Both the position numbers and the translations under genes were made by a program. Positions 25,666-34,914 of a DNA stretch of 64,000 nt are shown one piece after another. The notes beneath the pieces were generated by a model that worked only from the letters and a program-made list of their open reading frames with translations, was not told the origin of the DNA and made no database searches. Location: positions 186,001-250,000 of the forward strand of contig CAVYYV010000005.1 of the NCBI GenBank assembly GCA_963772815.1. The letters are read 5' to 3'. Numbering within the stretch: the stretch's first letter is position 1; each line of letters opens with the position of its first letter. Source of the stretch: DATFFO01 sp963772815 (GTDB lineage Bacteria; Actinomycetota; Acidimicrobiia; Spongiisociales; ZC4RG35).

Positions 25666-26357
25666 CCCGCCTGCTCCTCGCCTCCAACTCCACCAACCCG
25701 GGAAGCGGGTACTTGGACCATCTCTCTGATGCCATGATCGAGCACTTTGCGGAATCGAAGCGAGTCGCCTTCGTCCCGTACGCGCTCCACGATCCCGATG
25801 GCTACGCCGAGGCTGCGATGAGCCGGTTCGCGGACCTGGGGCTGCAGCTACTCAGCGTGCACACGTCGCCGACCCCCTCTGTCGCCCTGCTCGAGTCCGA
25901 TGGGGTATTCGTGGGCGGTGGCAACACCTTCCGCCTCCTGGATCGTATGACGGCACTCAGCCTGATCGGGCCAATCCGCGCCTTGGTGCGATCAGGAGTC
26001 CCGTATATGGGTACCAGCGCCGGATCGAACGTGGCCTGCCCCACCATCATGACAACCAACGACATGCCCATCGTGGAGCCTCCGAGCTTCCGCGCCATGG
26101 GCCTGGTCGACTTTCAAATCAACCCCCACTACGTAGATCGCGACCCCGACACCCCCCATGGCGGGGAGAAGCGTCAACAGCGGATCAGGGAGTTTCACGA
26201 GGAGAACGCCACACCGGTCATTGGCCTGCGGGAAGGCTCCTGGCTGTCGGTTCAGGACGATGGGATCGAGCTGCGCGGCCCAAATCCTGCCCGTCTGTTC
26301 CGGCCGGCCGCGGAGCCGCGTGAACTCCAACCCGGTCCGATCGGAGCAGATCTGTAA
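25662..26357 (+). CDS. pepE: Peptidase E (alpha-aspartyl dipeptidase, family S51)
   Basis: A 231-residue serine peptidase. The triad residues align with E. coli PepE: Ser119 in GTSAGSN, Asp134 in TTNDMP and His156 in INPHYVDRD. VFVGGGNTFRLLD (about residues 82-94) is the conserved glycine-rich loop. PepE cleaves Asp-Xaa dipeptides; related S51 enzymes process cyanophycin dipeptides. The TTG start overlaps the dehydrogenase stop, and a peptide-type ABC importer follows, so it likely handles an imported peptide-like substrate. Confidence 0.93.
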   Translation: MTRLLLASNSTNPGSGYLDHLSDAMIEHFAESKRVAFVPYALHDPDGYAEAAMSRFADLGLQLLSVHTSPTPSVALLESDGVFVGGGNTFRLLDRMTALSLIGPIRALVRSGVPYMGTSAGSNVACPTIMTTNDMPIVEPPSFRAMGLVDFQINPHYVDRDPDTPHGGEKRQQRIREFHEENATPVIGLREGSWLSVQDDGIELRGPNPARLFRPAAEPRELQPGPIGADL

Positions 26358-26391
26358 ATGGAATCGAGAGATAGGCGCGCGGCTCCGGCAA

Positions 26392-26405
26392 TATGTTATA
26401 AGATC
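26392..26405. promoter_or_regulatory. Operator site B, TATGTTATAAGATC
   Basis: One mismatch to GATNTTATAANATC; the reverse strand contains the full GATCTTATAA core. It lies 46 bases upstream of the ABC binding-protein gene, in the only member of the six sites that is not between divergent genes. TATAAG (26399-26404 region) could serve as a -10 element. Confidence 0.65.
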
Positions 26406-26450
26406 CAGCCAAGGCGGCTGGGCGAGGACCCGGCACCATCCAGGAGGAGA

Positions 26451-28165
26451 ATGATGAAAATCAGACCCAAACTGCCCAAGGTTCTGGCTCTGGTAGTGGC
26501 TCTGTCAATGGTGGCGGCAGCCTGCTCCAGCTCCGGAACCGAGACCACAACCACCGCGAGCGGCGGTACTACGGAAACCACTTCGGGCGGGACGGCGACT
26601 ACCGCCGGCGGCTCCACGGCCACCACTGGAGGTCAGACCTCCCAGAAGCCTGAGATCGTCGCCGCGCTGAGCGACACGGTCAACCTGATCGAGCCGCACA
26701 CGTTCCGGTCCACCTCTGCATACGCGGTAACCAGGGCCCTCTACGAACCTCTTGTCCGGGAAAAGTACGACGAACAATCGGACGGGTCTCTGATTGGTAT
26801 CCCCGGCGAGCACGTCGGCGATGGCGCCGAGTCCTATGAGGTCACCGAAACAGACAACGGGCTGAAGGCAACGTTCCACCTTCGCCAGGACGCCAAGTTC
26901 GCGGACGGCACACCGGTGACGGCCAGCGATTACAAATACACCTTTGACCGGTCTATGCAGGCCGATTTCAGCTACATCACGGTGTTGTTGCCCTTCATCG
27001 GGGTGGACTCTCCAGACCAGATCAAGGTCGTGGACGACTACACGTTGGAGATCGAGACAAACGCCAAGACCCCCCTGTTCGAGCGCTTCATGACCTTCCA
27101 GGTCTTTGGTGCAATCAATCAGGCCCTAGTCGAGGCGAACACGACTTCCGATGATCCCTGGGGCGGCGGATACCTGACCACGAACGCGGCGGGTTCCGGG
27201 CCCTACATGCTTCAGGAGTACAACCCTGATCGCCAGGTTGTGTTGACGCCCAATCCCTACTACTGGGATATCGACAACGTCGCCAACAGCGGCGTGACCA
27301 TCCGCACCGTCCCCGACGCCAACCAGCGAGCCCTGCTCGTGCAGTCGGGCGATATCGATCTGGCTACCGGGATTCCCCCAAGCTGTTGTCTCAGCTCGAG
27401 GAGGATCCCAACGTCAAGATCTTCTCCCGGCCCACCTCAGGCGTCTACTACATGGGAATGAACGAGGACATAGAGCCGCTCGACAATGTCGACGTTCGGA
27501 GGGCGATCATGCACGCCGTTCCCTACTCGGCCCTGATCGATCAGGTTATGTACGGCTACGCCTCCCCAGCAGGCGGTGTGGTCACTTCGCCGATGGAGAC
27601 TTACGACGCCTCGATCGGCGACCAGTACAAACAGGACCTGGATCAGGCACGTACCGATCTGGCCAACTCCGGCGTAGGCAGCGTAGATCTCACCCTCGGC
27701 GTACGCGAGTCACGTGCCACCGACCAGGAGGCAGCGGTTCTGATCCAGGACGCCCTACGTCAGGTCGGGATCAACGTCGAGGTCTCGGTGCTGCCCGATG
27801 CCGACTTCAGCGACAAGCTGAACAACGGTGAGCTGCCACTGTTCATTCACGACTGGTACTCGTGGGGTGAGGATCCCTACTACCAGATGACCTTCCTCAC
27901 GACGTGTGGCTCGTTCGTGAACTATGCCCACTTCTGCAACGAGGAATACGACAACCTCGTGAATGAGGGCAAGTTCACCCTGGACGAGAACCAGCGCCAG
28001 GAGATCTCGTCTCAGACGCAGCAGATCTTCTTTGACAACGCTGTCTGGGCACCCCTGTGGGCGGCTGACCGCACCATCGTCACAGGCAAGTGCGTGACCG
28101 GCGTGGACAAGGAGTACACCAATGTTCCCGGCTTCAAGCTGCTGACGAAGACCGACAGCTGCTGA
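26451..28165 (+). CDS. ABC transporter substrate-binding lipoprotein, family 5 (Dpp/Opp type), apparent frameshift
   Basis: About 570 residues after joining the two frames. The lipoprotein signal ends in VAAAC (Cys near residue 24), followed by a Thr/Gly/Ser-rich linker (about 25-62) common in actinobacterial lipoproteins, and then the SBP_bac_5 domain (LRQDAKFADGTPVTASDYKYTFDR; LTPNPYYWD; DVRRAIMHAVPYSALIDQVMYG). Family 5 proteins bind peptides, opines and related compounds outside the membrane. The frame changes at the C5 run 27375-27379 (GIP/KLLSQLEEDPN), typical of a base-call error. The MMK start follows AGGAGGAG. A stable hairpin after the stop separates it from the permease genes. Confidence 0.9.
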
Positions 28166-28174
28166 CTCATCGGT

Positions 28175-28211
28175 TAGGGGCCGCCGACCCGTCCCCTGTC
28201 GGCGGCCCCTA
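28175..28211 (+). terminator. Intercistronic hairpin between binding-protein and permease genes
   Basis: TAGGGGCCGCCGAC (28175-28188) and GTCGGCGGCCCCTA (28198-28211) form a perfect 14-bp stem with a 9-base loop, without a T-run. Such hairpins after binding-protein genes usually stabilise the upstream mRNA and attenuate read-through, so the binding protein is made in excess over the permeases. Confidence 0.8.
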
Positions 28212-28227
28212 CCGTTGAGGAGACCTC

Positions 28228-29253
28228 ATGTGGCGATACCTGGGAAAGAGGGTGTTGATCTCCATCGGCACGATCATCGGGATCGTGGTGGTGGTCTTCT
28301 TCATCGTACGGGTACTCCCCGGTGACGCGGCGGCGGTACGGGCGGGGCCATACGCCAGCGAGGAGAAGCTCGCTCAGATACGCGAGCAATACGGTCTCAA
28401 CGATTCGCTCTCGGACCAGTTCGTCAGGTATGTCGAGAACGTGGCCCAGGGGAACCTGGGCACCTCGATCAGAACCGAGGGCTCGGTGACCGACGAGGTA
28501 CTCCAGCGTCTCCCCGCCTCACTCGAGCTGGCCTTCTACGCAGTCTTGTTGGCCATGCTGATCGGTATTCCGCTAGGCATCGCCGCCGCAGCCAGACCGG
28601 ATAGCTGGGTCGACCGGTTCGCCCGGGTCTTTGCCGTGCTCGGCTCCTCCATGGCTCTGTTCTGGCTGGGCCTGCTCCTCATCTACTTCCTGTTCTTCCG
28701 GCTGCGCTGGTTCCCGGGGCCCCTGGACCGTCTGGCAGTGACCACCGAGGCTCCCCGAACCATCACCGGCTTCTACACCATCGATGCCGCCCTGACCGGA
28801 CAGTTCGGCGTCATGTTGGAGGCGTTCCATTACCTGGCGTTGCCCGTGCTCACCCTCGGCTTCGTGTTGGCCACGCCGATCCTGAAGATGGTGCGGGCAT
28901 CGATGATCAAGACCCTGGCATCCGATCACGTCCGCACTCCGCGATCCCTGGGGATCCCGGCTCGTCAGATCCTCCTCCGGGACGGTTTCCGAAATGCCCT
29001 CCTACCTGTGACGACGGCCATCGGGATCGTCTTCGGGTACATGCTGGGCGGCAACATAATCGTCGAGTTCCTGTTCGCCTGGCCGGGAGTCGGCCGGTAT
29101 GCCTACACCGCGATTCAGAACAACGATCTCGAGGCCCTGCAAGGTTTCGTGATAACGGTTGGAGTCCTGTATGTGGGCCTCAACGTTCTGATCGACCTCC
29201 TCTATGCCTGGATCGACCCCCGCATTCGACTGGGCGGGAAGGTAGCCGTTTGA
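28228..29253 (+). CDS. Peptide-type ABC transporter permease (DppB-like)
   Basis: A 341-residue inner-membrane protein with the six-segment layout of DppB/OppB. The N-terminal segment is ISIGTIIGIVVVVFFIVRVLPGD, and the family EAA loop is DHVRTPRSLGIPARQILLRDGFRNALLPV with the conserved G. The final AWIDPRIRLGG matches the C-terminal family signature. The ATG at 28228 follows TTGAGGAGACCT. It pairs with the next permease to form the channel. Confidence 0.93.
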   Translation: MWRYLGKRVLISIGTIIGIVVVVFFIVRVLPGDAAAVRAGPYASEEKLAQIREQYGLNDSLSDQFVRYVENVAQGNLGTSIRTEGSVTDEVLQRLPASLELAFYAVLLAMLIGIPLGIAAAARPDSWVDRFARVFAVLGSSMALFWLGLLLIYFLFFRLRWFPGPLDRLAVTTEAPRTITGFYTIDAALTGQFGVMLEAFHYLALPVLTLGFVLATPILKMVRASMIKTLASDHVRTPRSLGIPARQILLRDGFRNALLPVTTAIGIVFGYMLGGNIIVEFLFAWPGVGRYAYTAIQNNDLEALQGFVITVGVLYVGLNVLIDLLYAWIDPRIRLGGKVAV

Positions 29254-30145
29254 GCTACTCCGCTCCCTTCCCCACCGGTGAGCCCTACGACGGTCCGGCC
29301 GAGGACTTCCAGACCGCCGAATACGACGCCACCGTCCATCGCAAGTCATTCGTGCGGCGCAATCCTCTCGCCACCGCCGGAATCGTCATCCTCGCTCTCT
29401 ATCTCATCATCGCCATCGTCGGGCCCTTCTTCGTTCAGAGCCCGATTGCGACCGAGCCCAGCGCCGCGTTGCAGGCACCATCGACCGCCCACCTGTTCGG
29501 AACCGACAAGTTCGGGAGAGATGTCTTCGCCCCGCGGTGCATTCGGCCCGCCTCGATCTGAGCATCGGAGTCGTCATCGCTCTGGCAGCCATGGCAGTGG
29601 GGTCGCTACTGGGTGTGATATCCGGCTACTGGGGCGGGTGGGTCGACGAGGTGATCATGAGGATCACCGACGTGATACTGGCGTTCCCCGGATTCGTGCT
29701 GGCCCTGATACTGGTGGCCGTCATAGGCAACTCCGTTCCCAACGTTGCCGTCGCGGTCACGATGGCTTACATCCCCTATTTCATCCGCCTGACGCGAGCC
29801 GAGGTCCTATCACAGAGGGAGCTCGAGTACGTCGACGGAGCACGACTGGCCGGCAATCGCAAATGGCGAATCGCTTTCCGCCACGTACTGCCCAACTCAC
29901 TGACCCCAGCCATGGTGCAGGCCACCCTGGTAGCAGGTTGGTCGATCCTCACCGTGGCCGGGCTGGCCTTCCTGGGGGTGGGTATCCGCCCACCCACCGC
30001 CGAGTGGGGCGTCATGGTGGCCGAGGGCGCTCCGGACATCATCACCGGTCAGTGGTGGACCGCATTGTTCCCGGGAGGAATGATCGTCCTGGCGGTCATG
30101 GCGTTCCATTTCATCGGCGACGAGTTCGGCGGTGAGGAGCTGTGA
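29250..30145 (+). CDS. Peptide-type ABC transporter permease (DppC-like), apparent frameshift
   Basis: About 298 residues after joining two frames. The N-terminal cytoplasmic part (KSFVRRNPLATAGIVIL) and the LFGTDKFGRDVFA signature are in the first frame; the remainder, starting AVHSARLDLSIGVVIAL, is in the second. The shift is near 29531. The EAA loop (EYVDGARLAGNRKWRIAFRHVLPN) and the C-terminal GDEFGGEEL are normal. The TTG start at 29250 overlaps the DppB stop. As given the protein would end after about 100 residues; an indel error is likely. Confidence 0.88.
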
Positions 30146-31089
30146 GCCTCCTCGAAGTGCAGGATCTGACCGTGGGTCTGGACGACAGCCCGATAGCCCT
30201 CTTGAGAGAGGTCAGCTTTTCGGTGGAGCCCGGAGAGATAGTGGGCCTGGTGGGAGAGTCCGGATCAGGGAAGACGATGGCCTCTCTGGCGATGATGGGA
30301 CTGCTCCCGCCTGGAATCGAGTTCCGCTCCGGGGACGTCCGCATAGAAGATCGGTCTCTGGTCAAGGACGGTGCGGTTCAGAGGAATCGGGGTCAGATGG
30401 CGATGATCTTCCAGCATCCACGTTCTGCTCTCAATCCGACGATGCGGGTCGGCCGTCAGATAGCTCGCGTGTTGTCGCTCCATCAGAGCATGAAGTCGGC
30501 CGACGCTCGGGAGGCGGCCATCGGTGCCCTGGCTCGGGTCGGGATCCCGGGAGCAACGCGAGTCGCTCGGGCCTACCCACATCAGCTCTCCGGGGGAATG
30601 TGCCAGCGGGTGACGATCGCCATGGCCCTGGCCTCTCGGCCCCAAGTTCTTATTGCGGACGAAGCCACCACCGCCCTCGACGTGACCATCCAGGCCCAAA
30701 TATTCGATCTCATTCGCGACCTCGTGGCAGAGACCGGGGCGGGCGTCGTGTTCATAACCCACGATCTGGCGGCTGTCGCCGAGATGTGCGACCGGGTGAC
30801 GGTCCTCTACGGGGGCCAGGTCATGGAGAGCGGCGGCAAGAGGGAGGTCCTGTCCAATCCTCAGCACCCCTACAGCCGGTTCCTGCTCGATGCCATCGAG
30901 CGCGAAGTCGATCCCCGAGTCGAGGAGAAGGGGGTCAATTTCGCTCTCACCGGCTGTCGATTCGCCCACAGATGCCAATACGCCTTCGCCGCCTGCACCT
31001 CCTTCCCACCGCTGGCGGAGGTGGGCCCCAATCATGCCGCGGCCTGCTTCCTGCACACCCAATCCGAGGCCGTCGATGCCACTGGTTGA
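30142..31089 (+). CDS. Peptide-type ABC transporter ATP-binding protein (DppD-like)
   Basis: 315 residues. Walker A is GESGSGKTMAS (about residues 36-46), the Q-loop FQHPRSALNP, signature LSGGMCQRV, Walker B VLIADEATTALD, and the switch His in ITHDLA. The C-terminal oligopeptide domain with CRFAHRCQYAFAAC carries the cysteine cluster common to DppD/OppD. The GTG start overlaps the permease stop. Met-Cys in the signature (GGMCQ) instead of the usual GGMRQ is a minor variation. Confidence 0.93.
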   Translation: MSLLEVQDLTVGLDDSPIALLREVSFSVEPGEIVGLVGESGSGKTMASLAMMGLLPPGIEFRSGDVRIEDRSLVKDGAVQRNRGQMAMIFQHPRSALNPTMRVGRQIARVLSLHQSMKSADAREAAIGALARVGIPGATRVARAYPHQLSGGMCQRVTIAMALASRPQVLIADEATTALDVTIQAQIFDLIRDLVAETGAGVVFITHDLAAVAEMCDRVTVLYGGQVMESGGKREVLSNPQHPYSRFLLDAIEREVDPRVEEKGVNFALTGCRFAHRCQYAFAACTSFPPLAEVGPNHAAACFLHTQSEAVDATG

Positions 31090-32029
31090 GCTCGAGTCCA
31101 TCCACAAGACGTTCGGCGCAGGCCCCGGAGCGGTCCCGGCGGTGCGAGGCGTGGATCTCACTGTCGAGGCGGGAGAGACGGTTGGCCTGGTAGGAGAGTC
31201 GGGCTGTGGCAAGACCACGTTGGGTCGGGTCGTGGTCGGCCTGCAGCAGGCAACCAGCGGCACCATAGCCTTCGACGGCGAACGCATCGAGGGCCGCTTC
31301 GGCGATCCCGCCGTACGCCGTCGCATCCAGATGGTCTTTCAGCACCCGGCTCAATCGCTCAACCCCTCGATGCGCATCGCAGCCATGCTGAGAGAGCCGC
31401 TCGAACTGCTGACGAGCGCCAACAGCACCGAGTTCGCGGACCGGATCGACTCGGCCCTGCGTCTGGTCGGGCTGGGATCGGAGTACGCGCAGCGTCGGTC
31501 CCGAGCGCTGTCGGGAGGACAGCAACAACGGGTCGCCATCGCACGAGCCTTGATGCCCGAGCCCGATCTGGTGGTGCTGGACGAGCCCACCTCGAGTCTG
31601 GATCAATCAGTCAGGGCCAGGATCATCGCCCTCCTGAGAGACATCCAGCGGGAACGACAGGTTGCCTACCTGTTCATCAGCCACGATCTTTCAACGGTCC
31701 GACGCATAGCCGACCGTGTGGCGGTGATGTACCTAGGACGAATAGTGGAACTGGCGGACACCGACGCCATCTTCGACCACCCCCTGCATCCCTACACGAA
31801 AGCACTGCTATCGGCGGTACCGACCATGGACCTCGACAACCGTCGCCAGCGCATCGTCCTGGAGGGGGAAACACCCAACCCATCCGAGCTGCCCACCGGA
31901 TGCTCTTTCCAGGACCGGTGCCCCCTGGTCCATGATCGCTGCCGCTCCAGCGAACCGAGCCTGGTGATGATCCGGCCCGGCCACTGGGTGGAGTGCTTCG
32001 CTGTCGAGCGGCAGGCAACGGAAGTCTGA
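31076..32029 (+). CDS. Peptide-type ABC transporter ATP-binding protein (DppF-like)
   Basis: 317 residues, starting with an ATG inside the last codons of the DppD-like gene (14-base overlap). Walker A GESGCGKTTLGR (about residues 43-54), Q-loop FQHPAQSLNPSM, signature LSGGQQQRVAIARAL, Walker B VVLDEPTSSLD, and FISHDLSTV are all present. The C-terminal CSFQDRCPLVHDRC is the usual OppF cysteine motif. Together with DppD it drives the importer. The operon ends here; the converging gene stops 5 bases away. Confidence 0.93.
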   Translation: MPLVELESIHKTFGAGPGAVPAVRGVDLTVEAGETVGLVGESGCGKTTLGRVVVGLQQATSGTIAFDGERIEGRFGDPAVRRRIQMVFQHPAQSLNPSMRIAAMLREPLELLTSANSTEFADRIDSALRLVGLGSEYAQRRSRALSGGQQQRVAIARALMPEPDLVVLDEPTSSLDQSVRARIIALLRDIQRERQVAYLFISHDLSTVRRIADRVAVMYLGRIVELADTDAIFDHPLHPYTKALLSAVPTMDLDNRRQRIVLEGETPNPSELPTGCSFQDRCPLVHDRCRSSEPSLVMIRPGHWVECFAVERQATEV

Positions 32030-32033
32030 GCCG

Positions 32034-32414
32034 TCAGGCTTCCACCGCCTCCACCTGGCGGGGATCGATGTAGGTCTTGATGCCGGAGATGAGGCCGTCG
32101 GCCACCTCGAACACCTCTGTGAACCGCAGCTCATAGGGCCGGCCCGTTGCGGAGGTGCCACGGCTGGTCAGCTCTACCACCACCGAATCATCGTCGGCCA
32201 CTACCGTCTCGGCCGTCATGTGCTCGTCGGGAAGGCGTTTGAAGAGCTCGGCAATGTGGCCCATGACCTCTTGACGACCCGTGGCGGACTCACCCAGGGA
32301 GCTCCACAGCTCGATTTCGGGGTTGTACAGCTCCCCGAGCACCTCGAGGTCCTTTCGGTTGTAGGCGTCCACCACCTCGCCCACCAGCCGGCGAGCCGTG
32401 TCTCTGTTCTGCAT
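32034..32414 (-). CDS. SnoaL-like (NTF2-fold) protein
   Basis: 126 residues with an NTF2-like fold: VVDAYNRKDLEVLGELYNPEIEL at the N-terminus, ATGRQEVMGHIAELF in the middle, and strands VVVELTSRG, YELRFTEVFEV and LISGIKTYID. SnoaL-like proteins include isomerases, cyclases and hydratases or only bind small molecules; activity is not predictable. It is divergent from the LLM oxidoreductase and shares operator site C with it, so it is probably a small accessory enzyme of the same pathway. Confidence 0.85.
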   Translation of the reverse strand: MQNRDTARRLVGEVVDAYNRKDLEVLGELYNPEIELWSSLGESATGRQEVMGHIAELFKRLPDEHMTAETVVADDDSVVVELTSRGTSATGRPYELRFTEVFEVADGLISGIKTYIDPRQVEAVEA

Positions 32415-32435
32415 CGATACTCCGGTCGGAAGAGA

Positions 32436-32449
32436 CAGATTATAAGATC
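32436..32449. promoter_or_regulatory. Operator site C, CAGATTATAAGATC
   Basis: The right half carries the conserved TTATAAGATC (reverse GATCTTATAA); the left half has two mismatches to GATNTTATAANATC. It lies between the divergent SnoaL-like gene (start 32414) and the LLM oxidoreductase gene (start 32480). Confidence 0.6.
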
Positions 32450-32479
32450 TTGGTCGCAGCCCGCTAACCCGAGGAAACC

Positions 32480-33465
32480 ATGAGCAAGAGACTGGGCCTG
32501 GTGCTGGGAAGCACAGTCGGACCACGACACCTGGCCGAGACCGCCGCCACCGCCGAGAAGGCGGGCTTCGATGAGCTGTGGCTGTCGGAGGACTTCTTCT
32601 TCAGCGGTGGTATCGGCGGCGCAAGCATCGCCCTCGGTGCCACCGAGCGCATCAGCGTCGGCCTCGGAGTGGTTTCCGCCGTAGTCCGTCATCCCGCGCT
32701 GTTGGCGATGGAGCTATCGACCGTGGCGGGCGCTCATCCGGGCCGGTTCCTCCCCGGAATAGGTCTGGGTGTGCCGGACTGGATGCGCCAGATGGATCTG
32801 ATGCCCGACTCCCCGCTGGCCGCGGTTCGGGAATCGGTCACCACAGTGAAGCGGCTCCTCTCCGGCGAGACGGTGTCTGAAAGGGGAGTGGTGTTCGCCA
32901 GCCGGGATGTCTCTCTCTCCTATCCCCCGAAGACTCGCCTTCCCGTGTACATGGGTGTCATAGGCCCCAAGATGCTCGAACTTGCGGGCGAGATCGCCGA
33001 CGGTTCGATCCTGTCCGTCGGTGCCGGGACCGACTACGTCCGCTGGGCCCGAGACCACATCGAAGCCGGGCGACGCAAGACGTCCCGCGTGGACCCTCAC
33101 GCGGTAACCGCCTTCACCATCTACGCCGTAGACCACCACCGCAGCAGAGCGGGCGCGATGCGGTCCGCCAGACACTGGCCTTCTACAAGGCTGCGGGCGG
33201 CCGAAACGCCCTGACCGACGTGGCCGGCATCAGCCAGGCCCTGACCGACATGCTGGCTCGGGGGGGCGCCGACGTAGTCGCCCGGGAGATGCCGGACAGC
33301 TGGGTGGATCGGCTGGCCGTGGCCGGCACGCCCGACGAAGTGGTCGAGAAGCTGGGCCTGCTCCACGAGGCCGGAGCCGACTCGGTGGCTCTGGTGCCTG
33401 CCCAGCCCGACCGGCTGGAGGAGACGATCGAGCTCACAGCAAGGGACGTGCTGACGAGGCTCTGA
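32480..33465 (+). CDS. LLM-class (F420/FMN-dependent) oxidoreductase, apparent frameshift
   Basis: About 328 residues after joining frames. It has the TIM-barrel luciferase-like pattern: RLGLVLGSTVGPRHLAETAA, GFDELWLSEDFFF, RISVGLGVVSAVVRHPALLAME, GRFLPGIGLGVPDWMRQM, and LPVYMGVIGPKMLELAGEIADG. The frame changes near 33150 (GGG run) between FTIYAVD and AVRQTLAFYKAAGGRNAL. Homologues include F420-dependent reductases and flavin monooxygenases of ring or side-chain oxidation. The C-terminal EMPDSWVDRLAVAGTPDEVVEKL is typical of the family. It is paralogous to the gene at 36050. Confidence 0.88.
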
Positions 33466-33536
33466 CGCCAGGCCCTCTCACGGGTCAACGCGGGGCGGGC
33501 TTCCTCGTCTTTCCCCTGCGGGGGAGGAAATGCGCT

Positions 33537-33947
33537 TCACGCATCCTCCGTCTCGAAATGCTGCCTGTGGATGCGGATGTCGTTGTTCTCGTGCACCATC
33601 GTGATCTCGTCGTCCCGAACGTGGAACACGTCCACCCCATGGTTCTCGTACTGGCCACCGTGGATGGTCTGTGCCGACTCCTCCCACAGTGCCGCCGCGT
33701 ATTCCCCGTCCACTATCAACTTGCGAATGCGAAAGTCGAGGTTCACCAGCAGCGGCGTGTTCTGGCCGAAGAACTGACGGGCCCTCTGCTTGCCACGAAA
33801 ATCCACCTGGCCGAGAAATCTGACCCAGACGTCCTCCGACATGGTGTCGACCATGCCGTCGCCGTCCCCGGCGAAATAGGACTGATACAGCTTCTCGACC
33901 GCCGCCCGAGTTCGCTGCTCGGTGTCTGCAGCCTCCGCGTGGTCCAC
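33537..33947 (-). CDS. NTF2-like/SnoaL-like protein
   Basis: 136 residues from a GTG at 33947 with a good GGAGGAGGAAC ribosome site. AAVEKLYQSYFAGDGDGMVDTMSEDVWVRF, ARQFFGQNTPLLVNLDF and GVDVFHVRDDEITMVHEN fit the NTF2-like fold. Ligand unknown. It is divergent from the aldolase/DUF917 operon, with operator site D between them. It is distinct in sequence from the SnoaL-like gene at 32034. Confidence 0.85.
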   Translation of the reverse strand: MDHAEAADTEQRTRAAVEKLYQSYFAGDGDGMVDTMSEDVWVRFLGQVDFRGKQRARQFFGQNTPLLVNLDFRIRKLIVDGEYAAALWEESAQTIHGGQYENHGVDVFHVRDDEITMVHENNDIRIHRQHFETEDA

Positions 33948-33965
33948 CCGTTCCTCCTCCGGTTG

Positions 33966-33979
33966 GATCTTATAATATC
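33966..33979. promoter_or_regulatory. Operator site D, GATCTTATAATATC
   Basis: Identical to site A and a perfect GATNTTATAANATC palindrome, between the divergent NTF2-like gene (start 33947) and the DHDPS-like gene (start 34011). TATAAT lies at 33971-33976. Confidence 0.75.
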
Positions 33980-34010
33980 GGTCGTCACCCTAGCCGCCGG
34001 AGGAGCACCT

Positions 34011-34914
34011 GTGACCGTCCAGTTGAGCGACGCCCTGAGGGGAGTGGGGGTGACCCCGGTCACCCCGTTCACCGATGACCTGTCCCGGATCGACCGTTCG
34101 GCCCTGGCAGACAACTTGAGATACCTGGTGGACCACGGCGTTCGATTGCTCTATGTGGGGGGCAACACCGGCGAGGCCTTCTCGCTATCTCCGGACGAGT
34201 GGACCTTGCTGGTCGAGACCTCACTGGAGGTGGCCGGCGATGCGCTGGTGGTTCCGGGGATTGGTCACGAGTACCCGGTGGCGCTGGAGATGGCCCGACG
34301 CGGCTCGCGCTCTGGGCGTGGCAGGCATCCTCGCCCTCCCCCGCCAACAGCCCTACGTCGCCTCGTCGGGCCTATGTGCGTTCTGGCGATCGATCATCGA
34401 CGAGACCGACCTTTCCGCCGTCGTATACAAGCGAGGGCTGCCCGGCGACCAGGAGCTGGGCGCGCTGCTGGATCATCCGTTGATCGTGGGCTGCAAGTAT
34501 GCCGAACGGGACATAGGCCAATTTCGCCGACTAGTCCCAGGAGACGATTCGGGCGTCCTCTGGACGTGCGGCATCGCCGAGCGATACGCTCCGTTCTTTC
34601 ACCTGGCCGGGTCGGTGGGCTTCACCTCTGGTCTGGCCAACTTTGCTCCCCTTGTGGCACTGGAATTGCAGGCGGCGCTGGGGAAAGGGGACATGGATGA
34701 TGCACTCTCGATCCGTGAGGAGTGTGTGGAGTTCGAGGAGATCAGAGCCCTCAATGGGGACGCCTACAACGTCGCGGCAGTCAAGGCCGCCATGGACATG
34801 ATGGGCCTGAGGGGCGGAGGCGTGAGACCACCCCTGATCGACGTCGACACCCAGACCAGAACCCGGGCGGGCCGCCTGGCGGCCAGCATGACGCAGGAGC
34901 GATCGACCCGATGA
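34011..34914 (+). CDS. Dihydrodipicolinate synthase-like aldolase/lyase, apparent frameshift
   Basis: About 300 residues after joining frames. The N-terminus (LRGVGVTPVTPFTDD, then VRLLYVGGNTGEAFSLSPDEW) is typical of the DapA/NanA superfamily; the catalytic Tyr lies in SAVVYKRGLP and the Schiff-base Lys in LIVGCKYAERDI. These class I lyases cleave or form C-C bonds to pyruvate-like 2-oxo acids. The frame shifts near 34303 (ARR/DAARALGVAG). Since lysine biosynthesis genes are absent nearby, a catabolic role is likelier. The last codons overlap the DUF917 start (ATGA). Confidence 0.85.
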
